NCBI RefSeq assembly: GCF_003945595.2
Contig: NW_024103707.1
Location: 248,001-312,000 of the forward strand
Reading direction: 5' to 3'
Length of the DNA stretch: 64,000 nucleotides
DNA from: Pipra filicauda
Lineage: Eukaryota > Chordata > Aves > Passeriformes > Pipridae
Each line of letters starts with the position of its first letter. Position 1 is the stretch's first letter. Below are positions 24,807 to 36,144 of the stretch, in pieces. The notes beneath the pieces are model-generated. The model saw only the letters and a program-made list of their open reading frames with translations. It searched no databases and had not been told where the DNA came from. The position numbers and the translations under genes were made by a program.

Positions 24807-24846
24807 TTTTTTTTTTTTTTTTTTTTTTTAAATAAATAAATAAATA
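24807..24846. repeat. T23 run followed by (AAAT)n
   Basis: A run of 23 T (24807-24829) is directly followed by four AAAT units. It may be a simple repeat or the tail of an old retroposed sequence. Confidence 0.9.
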
Positions 24847-24859
24847 TGAGAGTAATGCT

Positions 24860-26640
24860 GGTACATGTCAAGAGTATGTAGTGACACGTCCATTTCATAT
24901 TCTGGAGGGGAGGAGGCTAGACAGAGCAACAGGTGTAGTTTCTCCAGCCTCAGTACTTTCTTACCCTCCTCGTCTAAGTACAGCACATGGATACAGCTCA
25001 GACCTGCCATCCAGTTGACCATCCTGATCAGAGGGAAAAATACTACTTATTCAGGTTTAAACCAGCTGTCAACTGTGAACCGGTCGTCAGAGCCCTTAGG
25101 ACAGTATTGGGCCTTAATGGCCCTAACCAGTCTCACCAGGGAGACTGCCCCCCATCCATGGGCCCACAGCTGGTGTTTCAACTCTGTGTCATCCTGTACT
25201 CCCCTAAACTATGCCTGGGCCCAGCCCTATGGGAGTTTGGATTTCCTGGATTGGCTTCAGATGGGAGTTGTTGCTCTCACCACTTGGTTCTGCCTGCCTG
25301 GTTTAGGTTCTATGAGCCTGTGCCCCAGTTTTATGGGTGCTGCCTAGCCTGCATTGTGGCCATCCTCTGCTTCTGGCTTCCTCAGTCCTGGGACAGCCTC
25401 ACTTCCTGCTCCCTAACACCAATAAGGAGAAGAACTATTTGTCATTATCAGCCCTGGTTGGTTCCACATGGTGAACCAATTGTTTTATGCCAGAAGATTA
25501 TTGTTGTTGCTTAAGCCACCAAGACAAAAAGGTTTGGAGCTGCTGATGGGACTAGAAAATAACTAAGACAATTCACCTTCTCTTCAACGCTTTGTTCTCT
25601 GAACACACATTTCTATTACAGGATGTAATCTGATTACCACCTTCAGCAGCTCTGGCTCAGGACTTCTGCACAGCTGCTGGAGCCTAGTTTAAGGTACCTG
25701 TGTACCAGGACTGTGTTTACCCTGGGCTGCATGATGTAGTTGCCACTTTCCCACTCGCTGGTTCAGCTGGAAGTGAAGCTGAGCTTTTGTCTCAGAGACA
25801 CGTACAGACGTGCACACAGGACACTGACATGGCTACTTACAGGCTGCCACAGACAGCTGCGTCTTTAGCTGCATCTACCTACAGGACCTATGTTAAACAA
25901 GCCCAGGTGGCCACATCCCTTTCCTCCCCTTTGTCTAGCAAAGGCAGAAGGGCCGTAATGCAGGCACACACACAATGCTCTCTAGGTTCACAAGCACATG
26001 TTCATAGATTCCTCGAGTACTGGCACTGTGTGCCTAGCACCCTTGCACAGATCCTGGCTCTCTTACCTGCCATATTGGTCCCTTATTCACTGTCTTGTCC
26101 AGGTTGGTGCTCACTAGCAACGTTCACATTCTCGTTCCACAGGCATCCCATACTCTGAATATAATCACAGACCCTTCACCTGCCTAATACCCCAGCCTGC
26201 CCCAAGCCCTCATGCTCACTGGCTCATCGAGCTTTGAGTTTGGTAGCAAATGCTCACCCCAAGCACACCTAGTTTGGGGAACGCAGACATTTGACCTGCA
26301 TCATCCAGCACAAGGTACATGGGCACAAGGTACATCACCTACAGTCCGGCTCTAGCCACAAGTACTAAGCTCCACACCTGCCTCAGTCATGGCAGTTCCA
26401 TGCAGTACTTGGTGTTTGGGACACACACCAGTGGCTGGTGGCTGGGACCCCCACATTCGCTCCAGTAGCTGACACCACAGCCCTGAGGCACTTACACCTC
26501 CAGTCTGATTCTAGCAGCTGGCACCAATCTCACTCATGCTGATCCCATCTGTAGCTGGCACCTAATCCTTGCAGCACACAGACACACAGGAAGGAGAGCG
26601 AGGTAGGCTATCCAGAGATAAGGAAGAAAGGAGTTAATGA
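24860..26640. repeat. C-rich low-complexity block, possible decayed minisatellite
   Basis: Base composition differs sharply from the flanks: rich in C, CCT and CACA, poor in runs of A or T. Phrases recur imperfectly, for example CACCTACAGTCCGGCTCTAG (26336) and CACCTCCAGTCTGATTCTAG (26496), and AGCTGGCACC near 26519 and 26552. Open frames of 150-175 codons at 24865-25514 and 25700-26158 most likely result from the scarcity of A/T-rich stop codons. I recognise no protein in them. Confidence 0.5.
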
Positions 26641-26838
26641 GAAGACAGAATAGATTTGCAGTGATGAGTGTGTTGACTGACTGCATTTATAGGGCTTTCT
26701 GCCTACTCTCCCTTTGTTCCTCTCAGCTCTCCCTTGCCCTGCACATTGCCTCATCAGTTGTCATATTTCCACCCACTCCCTCCAACATGCTGGCCCCTGA
26801 GGTTTGCATCTTTATAATTTGCAGCGTTCCATTTTGCC

Positions 26839-27396
26839 TGTGGTGTGAGTTGACCTTGATAAGCAGCTACTCAATCACTCACACCTGGTGGGATGGGGGA
26901 GAGAATCAGAAGGCTAAAAGTGAAAAAACTCTTGGGTTGAGATAAAGCAGTTTAATAGGTACAGCAAAAGCTGTATGTGCAAGTAAAGCAAAGTATAGAA
27001 TTCATTCAGTACTTCCCATGAACAGGCAGGTGTTTAACCATTCCTAGGAAAGCAGGACTCCATCATATGTAACGCTTACTTGGGAAGACAGACTGCATAA
27101 CTCCAAATTCCCTCTCTTTTCTTCTGCTTTTCTCTGAGGTGAACACAATGCTGTATGATATGGGATATCTCTTTGGTCAGTTGGGGTTAGTTGTCTTAGC
27201 TGTGTCCTCTACCAACTCCTTGTGCACCCTCAGCCTATTTGCTGGTGGGGCAGTGTGAGAGTAATGCCTTGACACTGTTAAGTGGTGCTCAGCAAAAACA
27301 AAAACATCCCTGTATTATCAAGAGTGTTTTGGTCACAAATCCAGAATATAACACCATATGAAGAAGACTAATTCTGTCCCAAACAAAGCCAATGTA
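26839..27396 (-). mobile_element. ERV-L type solo LTR, antisense
   Basis: Read on the minus strand it opens near the CCCAAACAAAGCC complement (27396) and passes the blocks GATAATACAGGGATGTTTTT, CACAAGGAGTTGGT and GGATATCCCATATC. It ends with a TTATCTCAACCCAAGAG and TCTCCCCCATCCCACC region near 26890. These are the ordered blocks of a very common bird LTR as I remember it. It is moderately diverged and alone, so a solo LTR. The 3' end near 26839 is approximate. Confidence 0.75.
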
Positions 27397-28664
27397 GCCT
27401 GCCATTTCTTGGTAGCCCAAAAATTATTGTGAATAACCAGATGTTTTTGGCTCTATTTTTTTCTGGTTACTGTCTTTGTTAATGGTAATTAATCAGGGTT
27501 TATATTTGTGTGTTTGTCTCCTTCCTTTTCTTTTTATCATCCAATATAGGATGTGATAATCAAATAACCTTGGAATAAACATTGTGACACTCCCACATAC
27601 TCTGCGTCTTATAATATTTCCATCAATTTTGTGTCCCTTGATGTTCTTTTTTACAGTTTCCTCCTCTTCTTTTTTTTTTTTCGCATGGTGTGGAAATTTA
27701 CTTATAACCTTCTTTTGTTTTCCTTGCTTTCTTGTTACACACTACATTACTGATCCTTATTTTAATGCTGCTTTTGACAAAGCCCTTGCATAGAGTCTGA
27801 TTTTTTTTAAGGCCACGGGAATTCAAAAGGAGTGAAATTATGATTAGAAAGAGAAAATAATAGAAGGTACTCTACATTCCTAAGAAAAACAAAACTGGGA
27901 ACAAGCAATGGACCTCAGTTAACACTTGTGACAGTGTGAGATTTTTTTGTAGTCTTTCTTAAATGACAGTTCTCAAATGGGCACAGGGCAGTGACTAAAT
28001 GTAAGACTGAAATTGTTTCAACTTTGTAAGCTATGGAAAAAATATTGTATCTAGAACAAGCATCATAAATGACCCAGTTCAAATAATTTAGACACAGACT
28101 GTGGTATGCTGAACTCAGCTGAGATTAGGTGGCTAAATAGCTTACGTGATCTGGACTTCAGCATCTCTATGTTCAGTGCTTCATATGTAAAACAATAATC
28201 TTCCTACTATACAGCTGGGTGCAATATGGGGCAAATAAATGCATGAAGAATTTCTGGTGCATTTGGCTTCTCTGATAGAAGCTTAAATCTAAATTCTGGC
28301 TTTCGTAGGTATTATGTGGGGTATTTCATAGGTATTTATGTCAGGGAAACAAACTTTGTTAGCCTATGTGGGCTGGTACCATAAATGTTTGGCTCTCCTT
28401 TCCCTAGAATGGGAGGATGTGTGTGTTCAACTCCTAGTTATTTAATAAGTAATCTCTCACTTTGTGATGTACTATTGATGATAATCTTAAGCACAATTTA
28501 TTGCAGTTCACTAGAAGAATATTGGATTTCCCCACTTTTCATACCAGGTTGTTGGATTTTCCTTGTCCTTAACAGATTTAAAGACTGTATTTTATGAACT
28601 TGTATGGTTTACTGTCACGCCATTTTAACTATGGAAGATGTCAAATTGGAGCTGATTGCCTTCT
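27397..28664. other. Intergenic, nothing recognised
   Basis: AT-rich sequence with T runs (27665-27685). No supported gene or repeat. Confidence 0.5.
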
Positions 28665-29752
28665 ACAATGGCTGGCTGGATAGATGAGGGGAGAGCAGTG
28701 GATGTCATCTACCTGGACTTCAGCAAGGCTTTTGACACTGTTGCCCATGATATCGTGATAGGCAAACTCAGGAAATGCGGGCTGGATGGTTAGGTGAGTT
28801 TAGAACAGGTTGCATGGCAGGTCTCAGAGGGTTGTGATCATTGGCACAGGGTCTAGTTGGAGGCCTGTCACTAGTGATATCCTCCAGGGAGAAGTACTGG
28901 ATCCAGGAGTGGCTGATACCCCAGAGTTCTGTACTGCCATTTTCTCAACAGGTTGAAGAGATGGGCAGAGAGAGCCATCTGAAATTCATCAAAGGCAAGT
29001 GCAAGGTCCTGCACTGGGGAGGAATAGCCCCAGGCACCAGGACAGACTGGGGGCTGTTCTGCTGGAAAGCAGCTCTGCAGAGAAGGACCTGGGGGTCCTG
29101 GTGGGCAACAGGATGTCCACGAGCCAGAGGTGTGTCCTTGTGGCACAAGACCAATGGTATCCTGGGGTGCATTAGGAAGAGAGTGGCCAGCAGGTCATGA
29201 GAGGTGATCCTACGCATCTACTCAGCCTTGGTGAGGCTGCATCTGGAGTGCTGTGTCTATTTCTAGGCTCCTCAATAGAAGAGACATGGAGCTCTGGGAC
29301 CAAGTCCAGTGGAAGGCAACGAAAATGATGAAGGGACTGGAGCACCTCATTTATGAGGAAAGACTGAGGGAGCTGGGACTATTTAGCCTGGAGGAGAGAA
29401 GAGTGAGAGGGGACCTTATCAATTGTCTGTAAGTATCTGAAAGGGAAGGTAGCAAGAGGCAGGAGCCAGGCTCTTCTCAGTGGTGATGAGCAGTAGGATT
29501 AGGGACAATAGGCAGAAACTCAAACGGAAGAAGTTCCACCTGAACATGAGGAAGAACTTCTTCACTGTCCAGATAACTGAGCACTGGAACAGGCTGTCCA
29601 AAGAGGTTGTACAGTTTCCTTCCCTGGGGATATTCAAAAGCCATTTGGACACGCTCCTGAGTAACATGCTCTAGGGACCCTACCTGAGCAGAGATATTGA
29701 ATTAGATGCCCCACTGTGGTCCCTTTCAACCTTACCCATTCTGTGATTCTGC
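28665..29752 (+). mobile_element. CR1 LINE, 5'-truncated sense copy
   Basis: The copy starts within the reverse transcriptase (TACCTGGACTTCAGCAAGGC encodes YLDFSKAFD). It runs through the C-terminal region and 3' UTR to CCCCACTGTGGTCCCTTTCA and the tail CATTCTGTGATTCTG. Frames are broken, and an internal part of the RT region is missing compared with a full CR1. Confidence 0.9.
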
Positions 29753-31340
29753 AAAGCTTGTCATGACCCAGTGGTCATTCAGATTTGTTGCATCAGAGAT
29801 TAAAGAGGGCCTTTTGGACAGGAGGGATGCATTCAGTAGTGTAGAATTAGGAAATGCGGAGCACGTGCAACACGTTCTTTATTTCATTCTAGTCGGAAGA
29901 TACTTCTTTTTCTGCAACCATATTTGGGGAAGATGCTTAAGGAAGTAGAGATAAGGAAGAATTAGGATTCATTAAATCTCTCCTATGGAGCCTTCTAGCC
30001 ATGATGACTCCAAGTTTTTCTAGAAATAATTTTCAGAATTTTGTCTTTTTGGCCTGCTTCATGTAACGCATCTGAGCTCCAATCCTCCGGGCAGGGATGG
30101 CAGCATTGTCCAAAAATTTGGCTACAGCTTCAGTGCTTGAGTCAGCCAGAGTATAGGAAGACAAAGTGTCCTGCATCTGCAACTAATTCTGTTAAAGGCA
30201 ATTTTTGTATTGTTTTTGGTTACTCAGAGAATAATAGTCTTTACAGTGATGCTTTTCTGTCTGCCTTATAGTCTCTCTGGGAGAGAGGCAAGGGGGTTTG
30301 AATGTACTCTATATAGTTTTATTTCATTATTAAGGTATAGAAGGATCATTGCTATAATGCCAAAGAAAAAACCTCATAGATGTGGAAAGAAATGTGTTCT
30401 GCTGGTGTCTTCCTCCAACATGTCGATAACTTAAGATCAACGCCCCACCCCAAAAAAACCCCAACAAACGAACCAAACAAAATCCTTCAGTTTCTGTACA
30501 TGTGGAAAGTTTTGTGTACTTGGTTTGTGCTGTACTGTTGCAGTCCTGTCCGCAAAATGATTATTCACAATTTTCTCACTGTTAAATTAGATTAGAGATC
30601 TTTGTCATGCAGTGCATTAGAATGAGGGTGTGAATTTCATCTTCCTATTGCTAGTAGTTGTTACATGTGTTAAACAGAAATGACAGGAATCCTTTCATAG
30701 AAAGTTTATAGGGATTGGACTTTGGCAGTGTTCCTGAATTTTTGAATTCAGGAAATCTTTTCTTAGAAAAGGGAAGGAAGTAGTTCTCAGAACATGGAAG
30801 AAAACTAATTTTCTGTTATAAAAACTGATTTATGCTAGAAAGACCAAGCCAGCAGAGGAGATCTTTACAATATAATCATTTATACCATCTAAATTACAAA
30901 AAAAACCCCCAAAAACAGAAGGTAATTTAAACGCTAGTAGTGTAATTTGGTGATGCTGTATTGCAGTCATTGCTGGTCAGTTGACTTGCATCTATGGATG
31001 GGTTTGACTTCTGATGAACTGTCCTTACCCTGGGAGGAACTCTGAGAGTTTTGTTGTGTTGTGGTTTGGTTTTTTCCACTATATCCAGTAGCAATAGAAC
31101 TAACAGGAAGGAAAAATGTCTCAGGGAAAACCAAACCAACCAGATTTCTCTCACTTTCGCATTCTTGTATGTCCTTTCATGTAGCACTCCAAGTCTCCTG
31201 CTTCTACCTGATTTCAGAAAGCTAAAATGTCTGTCAGAGAACATGATATAATTTATAATGTCAGTATTTGCCATGTCATTTCTTTCACAACTAATTGTCA
31301 TGGTTTTAGAGATAAGATATATTTCTACTTATAGTCTTAA
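29753..31340. other. Intergenic, nothing recognised
   Basis: No exon or known repeat seen. A minus-strand frame of 124 codons at 30927-31301 has no recognisable motif and is likely chance. Confidence 0.45.
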
Positions 31341-32108
31341 TTAGAATCATAGAATCCTATTGTTGTTAAGGTTGGCAGGAGTCCAACCATTAACCTATTG
31401 CCATGTTCACCACTAAACCATATCCCCAAGTGCCACATTCACACACCTTTTGAACATTTCCAGGGATTGTGATCTCACCACTTCCCTGAGCAGCCTATTC
31501 CAATAGCTGACCACCCTTTCAGTGAATAAATTTTTGCTAATATCCAATCTAAACCTCCCCTGGTACAACTTGAGACCATTTCCTCTCATCCTGTCACTTG
31601 TTACCTGAGAGGAGACTGACCCCCATCTGGCTACAACCTCCTTTAAGGTAGCTGTAGTGAATGACAAGGTTCCCCTGAGCCTCCTTTTCTTCAGGCTAAA
31701 CACCCCCAGCTCCCTCCGCCACTCCTGATAACACTTGTGCTTCAGACCCTTCACCAGTTTTGTTGTCCTTTTCTGAACACACTCCAGCACCTCTATGTCC
31801 TTCTTGAACTGAGGGACCCAGAACTGGATACAGGATTTGAGGTGCCACCTCACCAGCACTGAATGCAGGGAGAATGATCACTGCCCTAGTCCCGCTGGCC
31901 ACACTATTGCTGATAAAAGCCAGGATGCCGTTGGCCTTCTTGACCACCTGGGCACACTGCTGCCTCATGTTCAGTCAGTTGTTGACCAACACTCCCAGGT
32001 CCTTTTCCACCAGGCAGCTTTCTAGCCACTCTACCCCAACTCTGCAAAGGGCTGTTGTGCCCTAAGTGCAGGACCTGGCACTTCACCTTCTTGACTCTCA
32101 TACAATGA
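31341..32108 (-). mobile_element. CR1 LINE, antisense 3' copy
   Basis: The plus strand begins TTAGAATCATAGAATCCTAT (complement of the CR1 tail). It continues with the complement of the 3' UTR and RT C-terminal blocks, such as AACCTCCCCTGGTACAACTT and GACCCAGAACTGGATACAGG. The minus-strand frames at 31413-31968 are CR1 remnants. Confidence 0.9.
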
Positions 32109-32307
32109 AATTTCCTGCATGAAAGTGTGTGCTTTCATTTAGTTAAAGATAATCCAACTTTCTAACAGAGACCCTCTCAGTGTAGGCAAAATTTTCTTCC
32201 TGAATTCATAAAGTGTATGTTGGTCCCACAGTTTGTTGGATTCTCTCATGCCTGAGCCTTGATTATCTGTCTGTGTTTTCCCATGACTTGGCTTCTTTTT
32301 TTCAACT

Positions 32308-32313
32308 GGAGTG
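32308..32313. repeat. Target site duplication, left copy (GGAGTG)
   Basis: GGAGTG directly precedes the left LTR and recurs exactly after the right LTR at 39693-39698. Six bases is the usual length for ERVK-type and alpharetroviral integrations. Confidence 0.85.
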
Positions 32314-32521
32314 TGTAGCGTGGCGTACTTTACGTGGTAAAGAAGGAAGCACACTCTTTGTGAGGTGGTGAGACAAAGAGGCTTTATGTCAAATTTGGCG
32401 CTTCCCTTTATACCCTGATATCATGTGACCTTCTAACCAATAGGGTTATCCATTTAGACGCATGCTCCTTTGGGCTTCTCAGCCCTGGCACGTCCCCCGT
32501 GCCTTGGAAATGTCTCCTACA
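32314..32521 (-). repeat. Provirus 3' LTR
   Basis: 208 bases from TGTAGCGTGGCG to GTCTCCTACA on the plus strand. Minus-strand reading shows an ATTGG box (inverted CCAAT) followed by a TATAAA about 30 bases later. It pairs with 39485-39692, with six differences. Confidence 0.95.
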
Positions 32522-32534
32522 TCACCCCCCTCTC
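32522..32534 (-). promoter_or_regulatory. Polypurine tract of the provirus
   Basis: Minus strand GAGAGGGGGGTGA abuts the 3' LTR, as needed for plus-strand DNA priming. Confidence 0.8.
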
Positions 32535-32941
32535 AATTATTTAAGAAGGTTACAAAAACAGTGTAACAACAGTGCAAACAATCAGAACAGTACATTGTAA
32601 ACTACCAAAGCTTGCAATGACCCAGCACATCGCTTGCTTGGCTTCTTATACCTCTATGGTAAACCTTATAAAACTTTCTTATATTCCTAAAGGGTAGTGC
32701 AACTTGGAGAAATAACTTTATTAACTCAGGGGCCTTAACCCAACCGAGTATAAACTTATAACCTTTATTAATCTGAGGGTTTTTAGCAACTGGGGAGTTC
32801 AACTTTATTTAAGAAACAGGATAAACTTAGCAAAACTAAATTCTTTTAAAGTGACCTTGTGGCAGAGGTAGTTATTTTGTGAGGTGTTTTGTGTTTTAAT
32901 ATTTGTCCAGTCAAACAACTCTTTTTATTCATTCACTCTTT
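32535..32941 (-). other. Provirus 3' region, no env recognised
   Basis: Between the last integrase frame and the purine tract I see only AT-rich sequence without an env-like frame. Just right of it (32925-32965) are ATTCA/CATT repeats and a GCGGCCGC site. Confidence 0.6.
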
Positions 32942-33355
32942 TCATTCATTTTCATTCATCAGCGGCCGCCACTCATTCATCTCACACACACATTCAGAGA
33001 TTTTTTTACTGACTGCTTTCTGCCACATTGGTCGTCCCTTAATGTAAACCTGAAACCTGAAACATAAACATAACTCTTTTATAACTTCTGCGTTACTCTG
33101 ATTCTTGCTGCTGGATTGTGTACCTAAATAGGGTTTTACACACCTGGAAGGAATCCACTTAAACTCTTTTCCTGTAGCCACGCAGGTGTAGCCTCGTCCC
33201 CAAGTCACAAAATCTAGGGATCTCATCCACTGTCCCGAATTTAAATCTTTTACCATGACTGGTGGCTTGGGAGAGGCAGACGCTTGAGGTCTATTTTGCC
33301 TTTCATACTTACTCTTTTCAGTGCTGTCACAATTTAAAAAATTGATAACATACAT
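32942..33355 (-). pseudogene. Integrase C-terminal domain remnant
   Basis: A 137-codon minus-strand frame. Residues about 30-77 (PPVMVKD, VTWGRGYTCV, WIPSRCVKPY) match the C-terminal DNA-binding domain of bird class II integrases. The last ~50 residues have no recognised homology. The frame is cut from the integrase core by shifts and stops upstream (33360-33628). Confidence 0.8.
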
Positions 33356-33359
33356 AGCT

Positions 33360-33628
33360 TTTTACAGATGTTCTTGCGGGCTATACAGATTCTCCCCTTT
33401 TTTTGTTGTTCATTGAACATGTGTTTCAGTGTGTGATGTGCTCTTTCAATAATTGCCTGTCTTATGGGTTAGTGTGGAACGCCTGTGATGTGAGAATTTT
33501 CCTATTTGATAGGAAGTGGAGCTGATTTATTATTAGTGTTAATCTGCTTTGGGGTACCAAAGGTTGCTAAGCAACTAAGCCACTGTGTTTTACACTTTTG
33601 GTGTTTTGTACAGTGGATGCTGTGGCAG
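33360..33628 (-). pseudogene. Integrase catalytic core remnant
   Basis: Minus-strand translation in broken frames shows FGTPKQI followed by a degraded T-D-N position (33545-33580), and RQAIIERAHHTLK (about 33410-33450), the segment that carries the last catalytic Glu. At the second acidic position I read NTNNK, so the Asp is lost. Stops interrupt the frame. The first part of the core is missing at the junction with the nested LTR. Confidence 0.65.
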
Positions 33629-33949
33629 TGTGCTGGTTTAAGATTTAACCAGCAGGGGAAATGAACTCAACTCAAAGGAGAGATTATAAGTCAGAATAAC
33701 AATTTATTAAAATAATACAGTAAGTACAATCATACAAACAAACAATTGGTCTTAACCCACAAAACCCAAATGTATAACCCAGCACCCTGGGCCCCCCCTT
33801 GAGTCCAAAGTAAAGGGAGAGGGGAAAAACCTGCTACTGGAAGAGCTGTTGCAGTCTGGTTGAGAGCGATGAGTTGCAGTCTTCCTCTGGATCCCACGAA
33901 TGGTAGAAAAGTTCTGAAACTCCAGGTTTATATATTCTCCAGTTCAGGC

Positions 33950-34070
33950 AGGAATGGTCAATCCTTCCCTCAGAGTGGGGAATTCCATAAAAGGAATGGT
34001 CAATCCTTCCCTCAGAGTGGAGAATTCCATAAAAGGGTATGAGGATGCTCAGAGCGGGGAATTCCATAAA
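33950..34070. repeat. Tandem repeat of ~42 bases in the nested LTR
   Basis: Units at 33950-33991, 33992-34033 and 34034-34070 share AGAG(T/C)GG(G/A)GAATTCCATAAA. The first two differ by one base; the third is shorter and more diverged. Confidence 0.95.
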
Positions 34071-34107
34071 AGCGTATGAGGACAGGAACATCCCCCCCCA
34101 CAGGCAG

Positions 34108-34123
34108 CCCCCCCCCCCCCCCC
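34108..34123. repeat. C16 homopolymer
   Basis: Sixteen C in a row, with a C8 run shortly before it (34092-34099). The length is prone to sequencing error and real slippage. Confidence 0.9.
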
Positions 34124-34289
34124 GACAACAGTTTCTGGGAAATGGCATGGAGGGCCATAGAATACACAGTTTTGGGCTATACCTATCCAGTGATGAATCA
34201 GTCCCAGTTGTTCTAACTAGGACGGGCAGTTATGTTTTGTGGATGTGTATCTTAGTTTCTGCCAGTCATTGGCCCTGGCATGTTAGCAT

Positions 34290-34972
34290 GTGATTTTGTG
34301 TGTATTATATAGAAATCAAACCTTCTATGAATCACAAGAAACCAAGCAGAACGCATTTCAAACAACACGTGAGGGTTAACAATATCTCAAAGAAACTAAC
34401 TTTCAAGACGGGGGATTAACCTTATAGTATAACAGGCATAGTTACAACATTAAAGGGTTGTTCAGAAAATTTTCCCAAGGCAATTAATGGCAATCAGTTC
34501 CAGAACCTGTACAGAAGTTTGGTTCATGGTCTGTAGTTCTCATTCCCACTGTTCTGTGGCAGGACTTACTCAAGTCATTGCAACCTTTCATGTTTTTTCC
34601 AGATGCATGTGTGAAGGCTCTGAGGCCTTTTACTGGTTTATTTTTGCATCTGGTAGTGACCTTTGAAGGCAAATTACTGATTTCTGCCCACAATCTGTGT
34701 TTAGGGAGATGGATTGAAATATTACCACCAAAGCTTGCTAAGGCAGCTTGGAATCCTGCATCCTCAGCCAACATCCAATTCAAATTGTCCTTCGTAGCCG
34801 GGATGAAGATGATTGTAGGATCCCTTCCGTCCTGCAGTTGTCCTCTGCCTTTAATGACAAGCTTAGCAAACACTTCGTTAATGGGCCACACAGTCTTAGG
34901 TGGTGTGTGGGGCAGAAAGAGCCACTCCAGAATTAGCAGCAGGTCTTTCTCAGTTTGATCCCACTGAAACAA
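34290..34972 (-). pseudogene. Pol fragment: RT connection and RNase H remnant
   Basis: The minus-strand frame 34972-34484 (162 codons) carries WLFLPHTPPKTVWPI and IFIPATKD of the RT connection, and FTHASGKN of RNase H at the first catalytic Asp position. There I read His instead of Asp (FTHASG). Weak RNase H similarity continues in other frames to about 34290, including FYIIHTKSHANMPG, a block at the RNase H-integrase boundary. Stops and frame changes break it. Confidence 0.75.
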
Positions 34973-35118
34973 GGCTGCAAATGGCTGGTACCTGTTGGGA
35001 ACTAAGGCTAGGCAGATTTGCAGTTCAGGATTTCTCCTTCTGCCCTACCTATTCTCTATCGCCTTGGCACAAATGTCTAACTCCTGCTTTACCTCTGCTG
35101 TCAGAGACCTGTTAGACG

Positions 35119-36144
35119 TTAGGCTGAGTCCCTCCTTAGCAGCACATATAGAGGGTGTAGCTCCTCTGTGGTTATGCTTAAAATAGACCTTAACCAATTT
35201 ATGACCCCCAGGAGTTTTTGCAACTCATGTAAAGTTAAAGTGTTCTTTACCTCGAGCTGCAGTGACTGTGTGGAAATTTCTTGCTGTGTGATCCTCCATC
35301 CAAGATAAGTCCAGGGTTGTGATGGTTGGATCCTCTCTGAAAGAACCTGAAGTCCTGCATCTTGGACAGTTTTGGTTAGAGCAGTCATAACAAATGGCAG
35401 TTCATTTCTTGTGGCTGTGTTATCTATATGATGATGTATGATAATTGTCTGATTTTTCATTGGGCTGTTTTGCATCCTCCGAGGAAGGACAGCCCAGCAG
35501 TGCTGGTGGTCTTGCGTGGGCTGTGCATTGTTCAAGGCCATGATGGAAAATGTAAACCTTGGCGCATTCTCAGGGTGCAGGAAGATGGTAAAAAACCAGT
35601 CTTTTAAATCAATTATTATTAGCGACCAATTTGCTGGGAGCCTTGTAGGTAAGGGCAGTCCAAGCTGCAAGGCTTCCGTATGCTTTGTGACTGTGTTTAC
35701 TGCCTTGAGGTCCTGTAGCATCCTCCATTTGCCACTTTTTTGGGAGATGCAAAACACAGGAGTATTCCAGGGACTGTTTGTTGGCACAGTATGTCCTGCT
35801 TCTAACTGTTCTCTTACAAGCTTTTTTAAATGTTCAAGCCGTTCCCTTTTCATAGGCCATTGATCTACCCAGACTGGCTGGTCACTTTTCCAGACCAGGT
35901 TAATCGGTGCTTGGGACGGCTGACCAATGGCCCCTATTGAAAAACCTGGCTGTTTGCAGGAGGAATTTGCATGACAGTGCCAAACTGCCCGAGTATGTCC
36001 CTCCCCCGCAGTGAACAAGGAATTGGAACAACAAAAGGAGCTACCTTGGCTATTTGTCCCTCTGGTCCCAAGACAGTGAGTACTTGGGCACTCTGTCTGG
36101 GTCTTTGTGTGCCTCCCACCCCCTGAATGGTTGCAGCTGGGCAA
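35119..36144 (-). pseudogene. Reverse transcriptase remnant of the provirus pol
   Basis: A 341-codon minus-strand frame. Homology to class II RT begins near residue 70 (codon near 35937), exactly where the gag-pro frame ends, which fits pol expression by a frame change there. Seen are VDQWPMKRE, NTPVFCISQKSGKWRMLQDL and LIIIDLKDWFF with the first catalytic Asp. Residues 228-236 show a deletion, and the YxDD position reads HHIDN, so catalysis is lost. The thumb begins near PWTYLGWRI. The first ~70 residues only mirror the protease region in another frame. Confidence 0.88.

Larger units (their letters stand above)
33629..34130 (-). mobile_element. Nested solo LTR inside the provirus integrase region
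   Basis: 502 bases with inverted termini: the plus strand begins TGTGCTGG and ends CGACAACA. On the minus strand it has a TATA-like stretch (complement of TTTATATATTC near 33928) and an AATAAA (complement near 33700). It carries three tandem units of 37-42 bases (33950-34070) and a C16 run (34108-34123). Integrase sequence continues on the left and pol sequence on the right. I found no matching target duplication. Confidence 0.7.

Noticed and set aside
24865..26158. Open frames of 152-175 codons as candidate genes
   Set aside because: They overlap in two frames, have no recognisable domain, and sit in a C-rich block where stop codons are rare by composition.
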